A DNA stretch of 64,000 nucleotides from positions 62,001-126,000 of the forward strand of contig QCIU01000002.1 in NCBI GenBank assembly GCA_003216465.1, written 5' to 3'. The notes under the pieces were generated by a model. That model made no database searches, was not told the origin of the DNA, and saw nothing but the letters and a program-made list of their open reading frames with translations. The translations under genes were made by a program, and so were the position numbers. The DNA comes from Prochlorococcus sp. AG-402-N10. Lineage in GTDB: Bacteria; Cyanobacteriota; Cyanobacteriia; PCC-6307; Cyanobiaceae. Shown here piece by piece: positions 19,150 to 28,713 of this stretch (position 1 is the stretch's first letter; every line of letters begins with the position of its first letter).

Positions 19150-20154
19150 GTGACAAAGATTATTAAAGGTTTAGTTCTAATAACGGGAACTACATCAGGA
19201 GTAGGATTAAATACCCTAAAACCTTTGTTGAGATATGGATGGGAAGTCCTAGCGGTTAATCGCTCAAGCAAAAGGGCAATAAAAATAGCTCAGCAGTCCT
19301 TGACAGATTCTGAAATGCAAAATATTCACTTCATTGAAATTAATTTATCTGATTTAGAAGATGTTAGAAATGGTTGTAGTGAGATTTTAAAAAAATTTAA
19401 AAACCCAATAAACTCTATAATCTGTAATGCTGCAGTTTATAAACCAAGGTTAAGTAAACCTGAGAGGTCTCCCCAAGGATTTGAAAATACTATGGCAGTA
19501 AATCATTTTGGTCATTTTCTTTTAATTAATCTGCTTTTAGAAAATCTGTTGTCTTCTGAGAAGGAAATTGTTCTAAGGGGGAAAATTACTAAATTTAAGC
19601 CAAGAATCACTATATTAGGAACTGTCACTGCAAATTATTCAGAATTAGGCGGAAGAATTCCAATTCCTGCTCCAGCCGATCTTGGGGATTTATCTGGCTT
19701 CAAAAATGGATTTTTGTCTCCGATTAGTATGGCAAGTGGAAAAAAATTTAAACCTGGGAAAGCTTATAAAGATAGCAAATTATGCAATATGATAACAGTT
19801 CAAGAATTATCAAAACGATATTCTAAAGAAAAAATAGTCATTAATTCTCTTTATCCTGGATGTGTGGCAGATACCAATCTTTTTAGAGATACTCCTTGGC
19901 TGTTTAGATTTTTATTTCCAATTTTTCAAAAATTCATCACAAAAGGATATGTGTCACAAAGATTAGCGGGAGAAAGAGTTGCTCAAGTTGCAAGTCTCAA
20001 AGAATATGCTAAATCTGGAGTTCATTGGAGTTGGGGGAATCGTCAAAAATCTGGGAGAAAAGCTTTTTCACAAAAATTGTCAAAAAGAATTATTGATTCA
20101 AATATTTCAAAACGAACCTATGAATTAACTAAAAAATTGGTTCAATTAGATTAA
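19150..20154 (+). CDS. por: Light-dependent protochlorophyllide oxidoreductase
   Basis: LPOR reduces ring D of protochlorophyllide using NADPH and light. This 334-residue SDR-superfamily enzyme has the cofactor motif TGTTSGVGLNT near residue 12, NAAVYKP in the middle and the catalytic YKDSKLCN (Tyr-x-x-x-Lys) near residue 205, with the LPOR-specific insertion around PAPADLGDLSGF. It starts with GTG. It converges on chlL with a 6-base gap, so both the light-dependent and the dark-operative routes are encoded here. Confidence 0.96.
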   Translation: MTKIIKGLVLITGTTSGVGLNTLKPLLRYGWEVLAVNRSSKRAIKIAQQSLTDSEMQNIHFIEINLSDLEDVRNGCSEILKKFKNPINSIICNAAVYKPRLSKPERSPQGFENTMAVNHFGHFLLINLLLENLLSSEKEIVLRGKITKFKPRITILGTVTANYSELGGRIPIPAPADLGDLSGFKNGFLSPISMASGKKFKPGKAYKDSKLCNMITVQELSKRYSKEKIVINSLYPGCVADTNLFRDTPWLFRFLFPIFQKFITKGYVSQRLAGERVAQVASLKEYAKSGVHWSWGNRQKSGRKAFSQKLSKRIIDSNISKRTYELTKKLVQLD

Positions 20155-20160
20155 TAGACG

Positions 20161-21048
<888 letters not shown>

Positions 21049-21196
21049 TTAAAGCTAGAATTTGCACGTTAATACTTTTATATTCTTGCAGGTATAAGCT
21101 TCATAGAATATATTTCTCAACAAATAGTTATTTATTAAGATAAAAGATACAAGATATATCTTTATAACTAGATATTCTAGACTTATTATTTACATT

Positions 21197-21214
21197 ATGA
21201 GTGAAAATACTCAT
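21197..21214 (-). promoter_or_regulatory. Hairpin between chlB and chlL
   Basis: Arms ATGAGT (21197-21202) and ACTCAT (21209-21214) form a 6-bp stem with a 6-base loop, 28 bases past the chlB stop and about 150 bases before chlL. No long U-run follows on the minus strand, so it may be a processing or stabilising stem rather than a strong terminator. Confidence 0.3.
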
Positions 21215-21241
21215 GCCTAAATAATATTTTATTTGTATGAA

Positions 21242-22822
21242 TTAACCAAAAAATGCTTTTGCGTCATAGAGTGTCTCATCGCTAATTTCAGGGAGACCTT
21301 TTGAAAGAGCGTATTTCTCAGTATTTGATTTAACTTTACCTCTTACAAAAAATGGAACTTTTGTAAGTTCTGCTTTCCCAGATTCTGTCCAAAGAATACT
21401 TTTTTCTTTTTGAATATTTATATTACTTTGCTCGTGTTTATTCTCTTTACTATAAGGAGCTTTTGTTGCAGTATGACCTAGATGACTTTGATGCCCATCA
21501 ACGAATTCAAAGTCATGTTTGAACATATCAATAAGATGTTCTTCAAGACCCATCATTAGAGGATGAACCCAGTCGTCAAAAATCACATTTGCCCCTTCCC
21601 ATCCCATTTGAGGACTATATCTAGCAGGGACATCCTGGACATGCATTGGAGTACTTATCACGGAACATGGTATACCAAGTCTTTTTGCGCTATGCCTTTC
21701 CATTTGAGTCCCTAAAACTAATTCAGGGGATGCTTTTTTCATGGCATCCTCAACTTCTAGATAGCTATTGGTAATTAGTGCTTCTATATTTAAATCCTTA
21801 GCTACAGCTCTTACTTGTCTTGCCATTTCTCTGCTGTAGGTTCCTAGACCTACAACTTCGAATCCTAGTTCATCCTTGGCAATTTTAGCAGCGGCAATAG
21901 CATGAGTGCCGTCTCCAAATATAAAAACCCTTTTCCCTGTCAAATAATTTGAATCAACGGACTTTGAATACCATGGAAGTTTTGACTTGTGCTCTAGTTC
22001 TCCTTTATTCGTTAAAGGGAGGTCAAGTTTTTCATGAACTTCATGAATAAAATTAATCGTATTTTTTATACCAATTGGAATATTAGTGGTGTATTCCATT
22101 CCGAAATTACGCTTAAGCCACTCACAAGAAGTCTCTGCAATTTCGTGATACAGGCAAACATTAATATCAGCATCAGTTAATCTTTCAATATCATCTGGAC
22201 TTGAACCGAGTGGTGCAACAATATTAGTATCAATACCTTGTTCTGAAAGTATACGTTGAATCTCAATTACATCATCTCTGCATCTAAATCCTAATAATGT
22301 AGGTCCTAATATATTAATTTTAGGTCTTCGACCTAAGGACTTCCATCTTTGAGGATTGATCTTATCAATTTCATTTACCTTATCTTTCAAAAGAGTTCTA
22401 ACAATTTGATAAAAGGTTTCTGAAGCCCCCCAGTTTTCTTTTTTACTGTAAGCAGGGAGTTCAAGGTTAACTATTGGTATATCAAAACCCATACCCTTAG
22501 CAAGAGCACCTGGCTGATCTTGTATTAGTTCAGCAGTACAACTTTCACCTACTAAAAGAGTTTTTGGTTTAAATCTTTCTACTGCCTCAGTGATATTTCT
22601 TTTAACTAATTCCGCTGTATCTCCCCCTAAATCTCTAGCTTGAAAAGTTGTATAAGTTACAGGAGGTCTTTGACCTCTTCTCTCAATCATTGTGAAAAGG
22701 AGATCTGCATAAGTGTCACCTTGAGGTGCATGGAGCACGTAATGAATATCTTTCATTGATGAGGCCACTCTCATCGCACCTACATGAGGAGGCCCTTCAT
22801 ATGTCCAAAGAGTTAATTCCAT
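21242..22822 (-). CDS. chlB: Dark-operative protochlorophyllide reductase subunit B
   Basis: ChlB, with ChlN, forms the catalytic NB-protein, which binds an Fe-S cluster and protochlorophyllide and resembles nitrogenase NifK. This 526-residue protein starts [18 protein letters not shown] and contains [12 protein letters not shown] and [11 protein letters not shown] segments with conserved acidic and Cys residues, followed by [12 protein letters not shown]. It ends with the conserved C-terminal helical domain. It lies 4 bases after the chlN stop, so the two are co-transcribed. Confidence 0.98.
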   Translation of the reverse strand: MELTLWTYEGPPHVGAMRVASSMKDIHYVLHAPQGDTYADLLFTMIERRGQRPPVTYTTFQARDLGGDTAELVKRNITEAVERFKPKTLLVGESCTAELIQDQPGALAKGMGFDIPIVNLELPAYSKKENWGASETFYQIVRTLLKDKVNEIDKINPQRWKSLGRRPKINILGPTLLGFRCRDDVIEIQRILSEQGIDTNIVAPLGSSPDDIERLTDADINVCLYHEIAETSCEWLKRNFGMEYTTNIPIGIKNTINFIHEVHEKLDLPLTNKGELEHKSKLPWYSKSVDSNYLTGKRVFIFGDGTHAIAAAKIAKDELGFEVVGLGTYSREMARQVRAVAKDLNIEALITNSYLEVEDAMKKASPELVLGTQMERHSAKRLGIPCSVISTPMHVQDVPARYSPQMGWEGANVIFDDWVHPLMMGLEEHLIDMFKHDFEFVDGHQSHLGHTATKAPYSKENKHEQSNINIQKEKSILWTESGKAELTKVPFFVRGKVKSNTEKYALSKGLPEISDETLYDAKAFFG

Positions 22823-22826
22823 AATT

Positions 22827-24092
<1,266 letters not shown>

Positions 24093-24240
24093 TTAGAGTT
24101 TATGATTCAAGCTTGCATAAACTTTTGGATTAATGAAAGTAATTGATAAGTTCTCTTACAAAATGTACACATTTAAAAAACTTATATGAATGTTTAAAAA
24201 CTTAAATGAGAGTTGAAAGATTGATTTTTAAAAATTTATT

Positions 24241-24609
24241 TTAATTCCTATAGAAGGAATTTCCTTGACTTGTTTTTGATAACTTCCATACATTTCTTGC
24301 GATTTTTGTTGCCAATAGGCCACCTCTTTCAAGTTTCGATTTGCCTGGTTTTGCTCCAATTAAGATTGTTATTTCTGAGGTAGTTAAAGGAGCTCCAGTA
24401 TTAAGTGCTAATTCGGTTAACTCAAGTCTATCTCTAAGATTTCTAAGATTTGCTTTATCTGATTTTTCATCTACTAACCAGTTGAAAGTTGGGTCTTTTT
24501 GAGATAATTTTTGCATTAAACTTAGGCTTACTAATCCAAGAGTCTGATCAGGGCTTAATTCATTTTCAGTACTAGAAGAATCTGGCACTTTTTTTTGAGA
24601 AGTTCCCAT
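24241..24609 (-). CDS. Conserved-looking small protein of unknown function
   Basis: A 122-residue hydrophilic protein starting [13 protein letters not shown]. It is predicted mainly helical and has a region like a small winged or hairpin domain ([35 protein letters not shown]). I do not recognise a family. It lies between the chlN gene and csoS1D, divergent from the latter with a gap of about 100 bases, so it may share a promoter region with the carboxysome shell gene. It has no membrane segments or signal peptide. No function is asserted. Confidence 0.6.
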   Translation of the reverse strand: MGTSQKKVPDSSSTENELSPDQTLGLVSLSLMQKLSQKDPTFNWLVDEKSDKANLRNLRDRLELTELALNTGAPLTTSEITILIGAKPGKSKLERGGLLATKIARNVWKLSKTSQGNSFYRN

Positions 24610-24706
24610 AAATTTTCTTATCTTTTATTTGAAGTTATCGTTTTGTGCGAAGCATGCAAGTAAATTTAATAGAAAAAAAGAACCGTTATCCGTTATAGTC
24701 GCGTCA

Positions 24707-25477
24707 ATGGAACCAACTTCTAGCTTAAATAGAGGAGAACGAAAAAAAGGTAGTTCTCTCGTTACAGGATCTGAGGTGCAGTCTCAGGCCGGTGGAGCTA
24801 GCTGTTTTATTACGACTGACTCTGAAAAATCACTAGTATCTAGACAAGCAAGTCAAGTAGAACAAATTGAGCTAAGAACTTATGTTTTTTTAGATTCTCT
24901 TCAACCTCAACTTGCAGCTTATATGGGCACTGTAAGTAGAGGTTTTTTACCAATACCTGGTGATTCATGTTTATGGATGGAAGTTTCCCCAGGAATGGCT
25001 GTGCACAGAGTTACTGATATTGCTTTAAAAGCAAGTAATGTAAGATTAGGTCAAATGATAGTTGAGAGAGCATTTGGTTCTTTAGCTCTTTATCATAAAG
25101 ATCAAAGCACTGTTTTACATTCTGGAGATGTTGTCTTAGATGCAATAGGAAGTGAGGTAAGAAAAAGAACAAAACCATCGACAAGTTGGACAGAAGTTAT
25201 CCGTGCCATCACACCTGATCATGCAGTCTTAATAAATCGGCAAAATAGAAGTGGATCTATGATTCAATCTGGAATGAGTATGTTTATTCTTGAAACTGAA
25301 CCAGCTGGTTATGTATTAAAAGCGGCAAATGAAGCAGAAAAGGCTTCTAACATAACTGTTGTAGATGTTAAAGCAGTGGGGGCTTTTGGAAGATTAACTC
25401 TCGCAGGTAAAGAAGGGGATGTAGAGGAAGCTGCTGCAGCTGCAATTAGAGCAATTGAACAAATATCTAATTATTAA
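24707..25477 (+). CDS. csoS1D: Carboxysome shell protein CsoS1D (tandem BMC domains)
   Basis: A 256-residue tandem bacterial-microcompartment-domain protein. After a roughly 50-residue N-terminal extension, two BMC-fold halves follow ([12 protein letters not shown] onwards, and the second from [21 protein letters not shown] onwards). CsoS1D trimers stack and form a gated pore in the alpha-carboxysome shell. I place the start at ATG 24707, giving [13 protein letters not shown]; the longer frame from 24629 begins upstream. It is upstream of the main operon, separated by rdgB on the other strand. Confidence 0.94.
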   Translation: MEPTSSLNRGERKKGSSLVTGSEVQSQAGGASCFITTDSEKSLVSRQASQVEQIELRTYVFLDSLQPQLAAYMGTVSRGFLPIPGDSCLWMEVSPGMAVHRVTDIALKASNVRLGQMIVERAFGSLALYHKDQSTVLHSGDVVLDAIGSEVRKRTKPSTSWTEVIRAITPDHAVLINRQNRSGSMIQSGMSMFILETEPAGYVLKAANEAEKASNITVVDVKAVGAFGRLTLAGKEGDVEEAAAAAIRAIEQISNY

Positions 25478-25489
25478 AAGATTTTTTAA

Positions 25490-26071
25490 TTACAAACCAA
25501 TTTCTTTTTTTAAAAAAGGAGCAATATTCTTGGCCGCTTTCCCTCTACTTCCCAATTTACTTAATTGTGATTGATTGAGTTCTCCGTAAACACAATTAGC
25601 TTCTTTAACCCAAAAAATAGATTCAAATTCTCCATTTGGATATTTTGGTTCTCTAAGGATTTCTCCCCAGCAGATACCAGTTGAATCTTTTACGAGATTA
25701 CCTTCAGGATCACATAAAACCATGCAACTAATAAATTTTGCACTTCTATAAGGCGTATCACTAAGCTCATTAATTAACTTTTTGATTTTCTCAATATTAG
25801 TCTTCGCATATCTAGCAGAATAGATCCCAGGTCTCCCTTCTAAAAAATCCACCTCTAATCCTGAGTCGTCTGCTAATGCCCAGGTTTTCGTTGCTAAAGA
25901 AGCTGCTTTGGCTTTTAATAAAGCATTATCAAAATAAGTTGAACCTGTTTCTTCTACATTTAAGGTGTCTGGTTGTTTAATAACACTTAAAGACAAAACA
26001 TCTAACATCCCAGAAATTTCAGATACTTTCCTGTGATTTCCACTCGCAATAGTAAGTGTGGGAAGATTCAA
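25490..26071 (-). CDS. rdgB: XTP/dITP diphosphatase (Ham1/RdgB family)
   Basis: The enzyme hydrolyses non-canonical purine nucleoside triphosphates to keep them out of DNA and RNA. The 193-residue protein shows TIASGNHRKVSEI at the N-terminus, WALADDSGLEVD near residue 68 and PGIYSARYA near 83, all family signatures, although the C-terminal half is divergent. It lies between csoS1D and csoS1 on the opposite strand, converging on csoS1D with a 12-base gap. Confidence 0.93.
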   Translation of the reverse strand: MNLPTLTIASGNHRKVSEISGMLDVLSLSVIKQPDTLNVEETGSTYFDNALLKAKAASLATKTWALADDSGLEVDFLEGRPGIYSARYAKTNIEKIKKLINELSDTPYRSAKFISCMVLCDPEGNLVKDSTGICWGEILREPKYPNGEFESIFWVKEANCVYGELNQSQLSKLGSRGKAAKNIAPFLKKEIGL

Positions 26072-26133
26072 AATTTATTAAAGTTAGTAGACTTATTATC
26101 TTACTTTAAAATGTGATACGGAGACAGGAAAGG

Positions 26134-26147
26134 TTGAACATTCCACA
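26134..26147 (+). repeat. Direct repeat copy 1, TTGAACATTCCACA
   Basis: This exact 14-mer occurs again at 26366-26379, 18 bases before the csoS1 ATG. Both copies lie in the csoS1 leader. The distance between copies is 232 bases. Confidence 0.6.
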
Positions 26148-26246
26148 CCTGAGTAGACAGGGCCTGTCTCGTACGGAAATAACATAATGTAAATTTTTTC
26201 TTAACACAAGCGTATGTTTTGATGCTCTAACTGATTTCTATAAGTA

Positions 26247-26276
26247 TTGACATATCAATAGTATCAGGGCTGATAA
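26247..26276 (+). promoter_or_regulatory. Candidate csoS1 operon promoter
   Basis: A consensus -35 hexamer TTGACA (26247-26252) is followed after 18 bases by TGATAA (26271-26276), a fair -10. It overlaps the dyad at 26261-26296, which would place a regulator on the -10 and start region. It lies about 125 bases before the csoS1 start. The call is from hexamer match only. Confidence 0.35.
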
Positions 26277-26296
26277 GTTTAACTTATCAATGATAC
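26261..26296. promoter_or_regulatory. Nested dyad symmetry upstream of csoS1
   Basis: An inner 19-bp odd palindrome, TGATAAGTT-T-AACTTATCA (26271-26289), is flanked by outer arms GTATCA (26261-26266) and TGATAC (26291-26296). The outer arms are exact reverse complements. This could be an operator for a LysR-type CO2-response regulator of the CbbR/CcmR type or an RNA stem-loop in the leader. Confidence 0.45.
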
Positions 26297-26365
26297 AAAA
26301 AACATTAATACAGTTTTTAGTGTAAAAAGCTTGACTTATAAGTACCTAATGGACCATTCTTCCTA

Positions 26366-26379
26366 TTGAACATTCCACA
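26366..26379 (+). repeat. Direct repeat copy 2, TTGAACATTCCACA
   Basis: Second copy of the 14-mer found at 26134-26147. It lies directly upstream of csoS1, ending 18 bases before the ATG, and so would be within the 5' untranslated region. Confidence 0.6.
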
Positions 26380-26397
26380 TTTAGTAATTAGTAGGCA

Positions 26398-26709
26398 ATG
26401 GCTACAGAAACAATGGGTATCGCTCTCGGCATGATCGAGACACGCGGACTTGTACCTGCAATCGAAGCAGCAGACGCAATGACCAAGGCAGCAGAAGTTC
26501 GTCTTATTGGTCGTGAATTCGTAGGTGGCGGTTATGTCACGGTTTTAGTTAGAGGAGAAACTGGTGCTGTTAACGCAGCAGTAAGAGCAGGAGCTGATGC
26601 TTGTGAAAGAGTTGGCGACGGTCTTGTTGCGGCTCACATCATTGCTCGTCCTCATAGAGAAGTTGAACCTGCTCTTGGTAACGGTGATTTCCTTGGTCAA
26701 AAGGACTAA
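26398..26709 (+). CDS. csoS1: Carboxysome shell hexamer protein CsoS1
   Basis: The 103-residue BMC-domain protein forms hexagonal facets of the alpha-carboxysome shell with a central pore for bicarbonate and RuBP. The sequence ALGMIETRGLVPAIEAADAMTKAAEV is the BMC hallmark, and EFVGGGYVTVLVRGETGAV follows with the pore-lining glycines. Codon use here (more GC-ending codons) differs from the surrounding genes, as expected of very highly expressed genes. It is the first gene of csoS1-rbcL-rbcS-csoS2. Confidence 0.98.
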   Translation: MATETMGIALGMIETRGLVPAIEAADAMTKAAEVRLIGREFVGGGYVTVLVRGETGAVNAAVRAGADACERVGDGLVAAHIIARPHREVEPALGNGDFLGQKD

Positions 26710-26717
26710 TTAGCTAG

Positions 26718-26740
26718 TGCAAAATTCTTAGTTTTTTGCA
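26718..26740 (+). promoter_or_regulatory. Hairpin between csoS1 and rbcL
   Basis: Arms TGCAAAA (26718-26724) and TTTTGCA (26734-26740) form a 7-bp stem with a 9-base loop, 8 bases after the csoS1 stop. No strong U-tract follows, so it is more likely an RNA processing or stabilising stem than a full terminator. Confidence 0.35.
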
Positions 26741-26779
26741 AAATAATTATTTTCCCTACATAGACCTAAAATTATCGTT

Positions 26780-28195
26780 ATGAGTAAGAAGTATGACGCT
26801 GGGGTAAAGGAGTACAGAGATACCTACTGGACTCCTGAATATGTCCCCTTAGACACTGACTTATTAGCCTGTTTCAAATGTACAGGTCAAGAAGGTGTCC
26901 CTAGAGAAGAAGTTGCAGCAGCTGTTGCGGCTGAATCCTCAACAGGAACTTGGTCAACAGTTTGGTCCGAGCTTCTCACAGACCTTGAATTTTACAAGGG
27001 ACGTTGTTATCGAATAGAAGACGTTCCAGGAGATCCTGAGGCTTTTTATGCCTTTATTGCTTATCCTCTTGATCTTTTCGAAGAAGGTTCAATTACAAAT
27101 GTATTGACATCTTTAGTAGGTAATGTTTTTGGATTTAAAGCTCTAAGACATCTACGTCTTGAGGATATTAGATTCCCAATAGCTTTCATTAAGACCTGCG
27201 GTGGACCACCTAACGGAATAGTTGTCGAAAGAGATCGACTTAACAAGTATGGAAGACCTCTTCTTGGCTGTACTATTAAACCTAAATTGGGTTTATCCGG
27301 TAAGAACTACGGAAGGGTTGTATACGAATGTCTTAGAGGGGGTCTTGACCTAACTAAAGATGATGAGAATATCAATTCTCAGCCATTCCAACGTTGGAGA
27401 GAAAGATTCGAGTTTGTTGCTGAAGCAGTTAAACTTGCTCAGCAAGAAACTGGAGAAGTAAAGGGGCACTACTTGAATTGCACAGCTAATACCCCTGAAG
27501 AACTATATGAGCGTGCAGAATTTGCTAAAGAGCTCGATATGCCAATCATCATGCATGATTACATAACGGGAGGATTTACAGCAAATACTGGATTAGCCAA
27601 CTGGTGTCGTAAAAATGGCATGCTTCTGCATATACACAGAGCTATGCATGCTGTTATTGATAGACATCCAAAACACGGTATCCATTTCAGAGTTCTAGCA
27701 AAATGTTTGAGACTCTCTGGTGGAGATCAATTACACACTGGAACTGTTGTTGGGAAACTTGAAGGTGATCGTCAAACGACTCTTGGTTATATTGATAACT
27801 TGAGAGAATCATTTGTTCCTGAAGATAGATCAAGAGGTAACTTCTTTGATCAGGATTGGGGTTCAATGCCTGGAGTTTTTGCTGTTGCATCTGGTGGTAT
27901 CCACGTTTGGCACATGCCAGCACTGCTTGCAATATTTGGAGATGATTCTTGTCTTCAATTTGGTGGAGGAACTCATGGTCATCCATGGGGTTCAGCTGCG
28001 GGAGCCGCTGCAAACCGTGTTGCATTAGAAGCTTGTGTTAAGGCACGTAATGCCGGTCGCGAAATCGAAAAAGAGAGTAGGGACATTCTAATGGAGGCTG
28101 CTAAGCATAGCCCTGAATTAGCTATCGCACTTGAAACTTGGAAAGAAATCAAGTTTGAGTTTGATACCGTTGATAAGCTCGACGTTCAAGGCTAA
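26780..28195 (+). CDS. rbcL: Ribulose-bisphosphate carboxylase large subunit, form IA
   Basis: The 471-residue catalytic subunit fixes CO2 onto RuBP inside the carboxysome. [22 protein letters not shown] carries the catalytic Lys, [17 protein letters not shown] carries the carbamylated Lys and Mg ligands, and the [10 protein letters not shown] segment is in the phosphate-binding region. Form IA and its genes nested in a cso operon are the standard picocyanobacterial arrangement. It lies 70 bases after csoS1 and 88 bases before rbcS. Confidence 0.99.
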
Positions 28196-28211
28196 CTCAG
28201 ATTTCAAACAA

Positions 28212-28241
28212 GAGGAGAAAATTATTTCTCCTCAATTTTTT
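28212..28241 (+). terminator. Intrinsic terminator-like hairpin between rbcL and rbcS
   Basis: A 9-bp perfect stem, GAGGAGAAA (28212-28220) and TTTCTCCTC (28225-28233) with the 4-base loop ATTA, is followed by AATTTTTT (28234-28241). A second small stem, CTCGT/ACGAG at 28246-28258, follows. Because rbcS must still be expressed, this is likely a partial terminator or processing site. Confidence 0.55.
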
Positions 28242-28283
28242 AAACCTCGTTTTACGAGATTATCATTCACAAATCATTTAATT

Positions 28284-28625
28284 ATGCCTTTCCAGAGCAC
28301 AGTTGGTGACTACCAAACAGTTGCCACCCTGGAAACATTCGGTTTTTTACCACCGATGACCCAGGAAGAAATATACGATCAAATTGCCTACATTATTGCT
28401 CAAGGATGGAGTCCTGTTATTGAGCATGTACATCCAACTGGAAGTATGCAATCCTATTGGTCTTATTGGAAGCTCCCTTTCTTTGGGGAAAAAGATCTTA
28501 ACTTGATTGTTAGTGAATTAGAGGCATGCCATAGAGCATACCCTGATCATCATGTAAGAATTATTGGTTACGATGCTTACACACAAAGTCAAGGTACAGC
28601 TTTTGTAGTTTTCCAAGGGCGCTAA
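28284..28625 (+). CDS. rbcS: Ribulose-bisphosphate carboxylase small subunit
   Basis: The 113-residue subunit caps the L8S8 holoenzyme. The start is ATG 28284 (MPFQSTVGDYQTVATLETFGFLP); a longer frame begins inside rbcL. The segments FLPPMTQEEIYDQIAYI, YWSYWKLPFFGE, VRIIGYD and VVFQGR are typical of RbcS. It lies 88 bases after rbcL and 88 bases before csoS2. Confidence 0.99.
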   Translation: MPFQSTVGDYQTVATLETFGFLPPMTQEEIYDQIAYIIAQGWSPVIEHVHPTGSMQSYWSYWKLPFFGEKDLNLIVSELEACHRAYPDHHVRIIGYDAYTQSQGTAFVVFQGR

Positions 28626-28647
28626 ACCCTCATTTAGTTATAAATAT

Positions 28648-28689
28648 CTTTCTCCTTTTGAAATTAAGTTTTTATTGGAGAAAGTTTTT
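28648..28689 (+). terminator. Intrinsic terminator-like hairpin between rbcS and csoS2
   Basis: Arms CTTTCTCC (28648-28655) and GGAGAAAG (28677-28684) form an 8-bp stem with a 21-base loop, then five T residues (28685-28689). It lies 22 bases after the rbcS stop and ends 24 bases before the csoS2 ATG. It may reduce the level of the scaffold message compared with Rubisco. Confidence 0.45.
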
Positions 28690-28713
28690 AAAAGACTTTT
28701 ACATTTGAAGATT

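Larger units (their letters stand above)
26072..26397. other. Non-coding region upstream of csoS1 (326 bases)
   Basis: No credible gene is seen in this 326-base stretch between rdgB and csoS1. It holds a stem with bulge built from TACGGAGACAGG (26117-26128) and CCTGTCTCGTA in the 26160s, a compact repeat AGACAGG/CCTGTCT, a TTGACA hexamer with a 36-base nested dyad, and two copies of TTGAACATTCCACA. It is therefore probably the regulatory leader of the carboxysome operon. Confidence 0.6.

Noticed and set aside
26110-26190. Known structured RNA (tmRNA, 6S, SRP or RNase P RNA)
   Set aside because: None of the conserved core motifs of these RNAs is present; the stem remains of unknown type.
27687-28025. 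112-codon minus-strand frame inside rbcL
   Set aside because: It is a shadow of rbcL, with no family signature and no room for a promoter or ribosome site.
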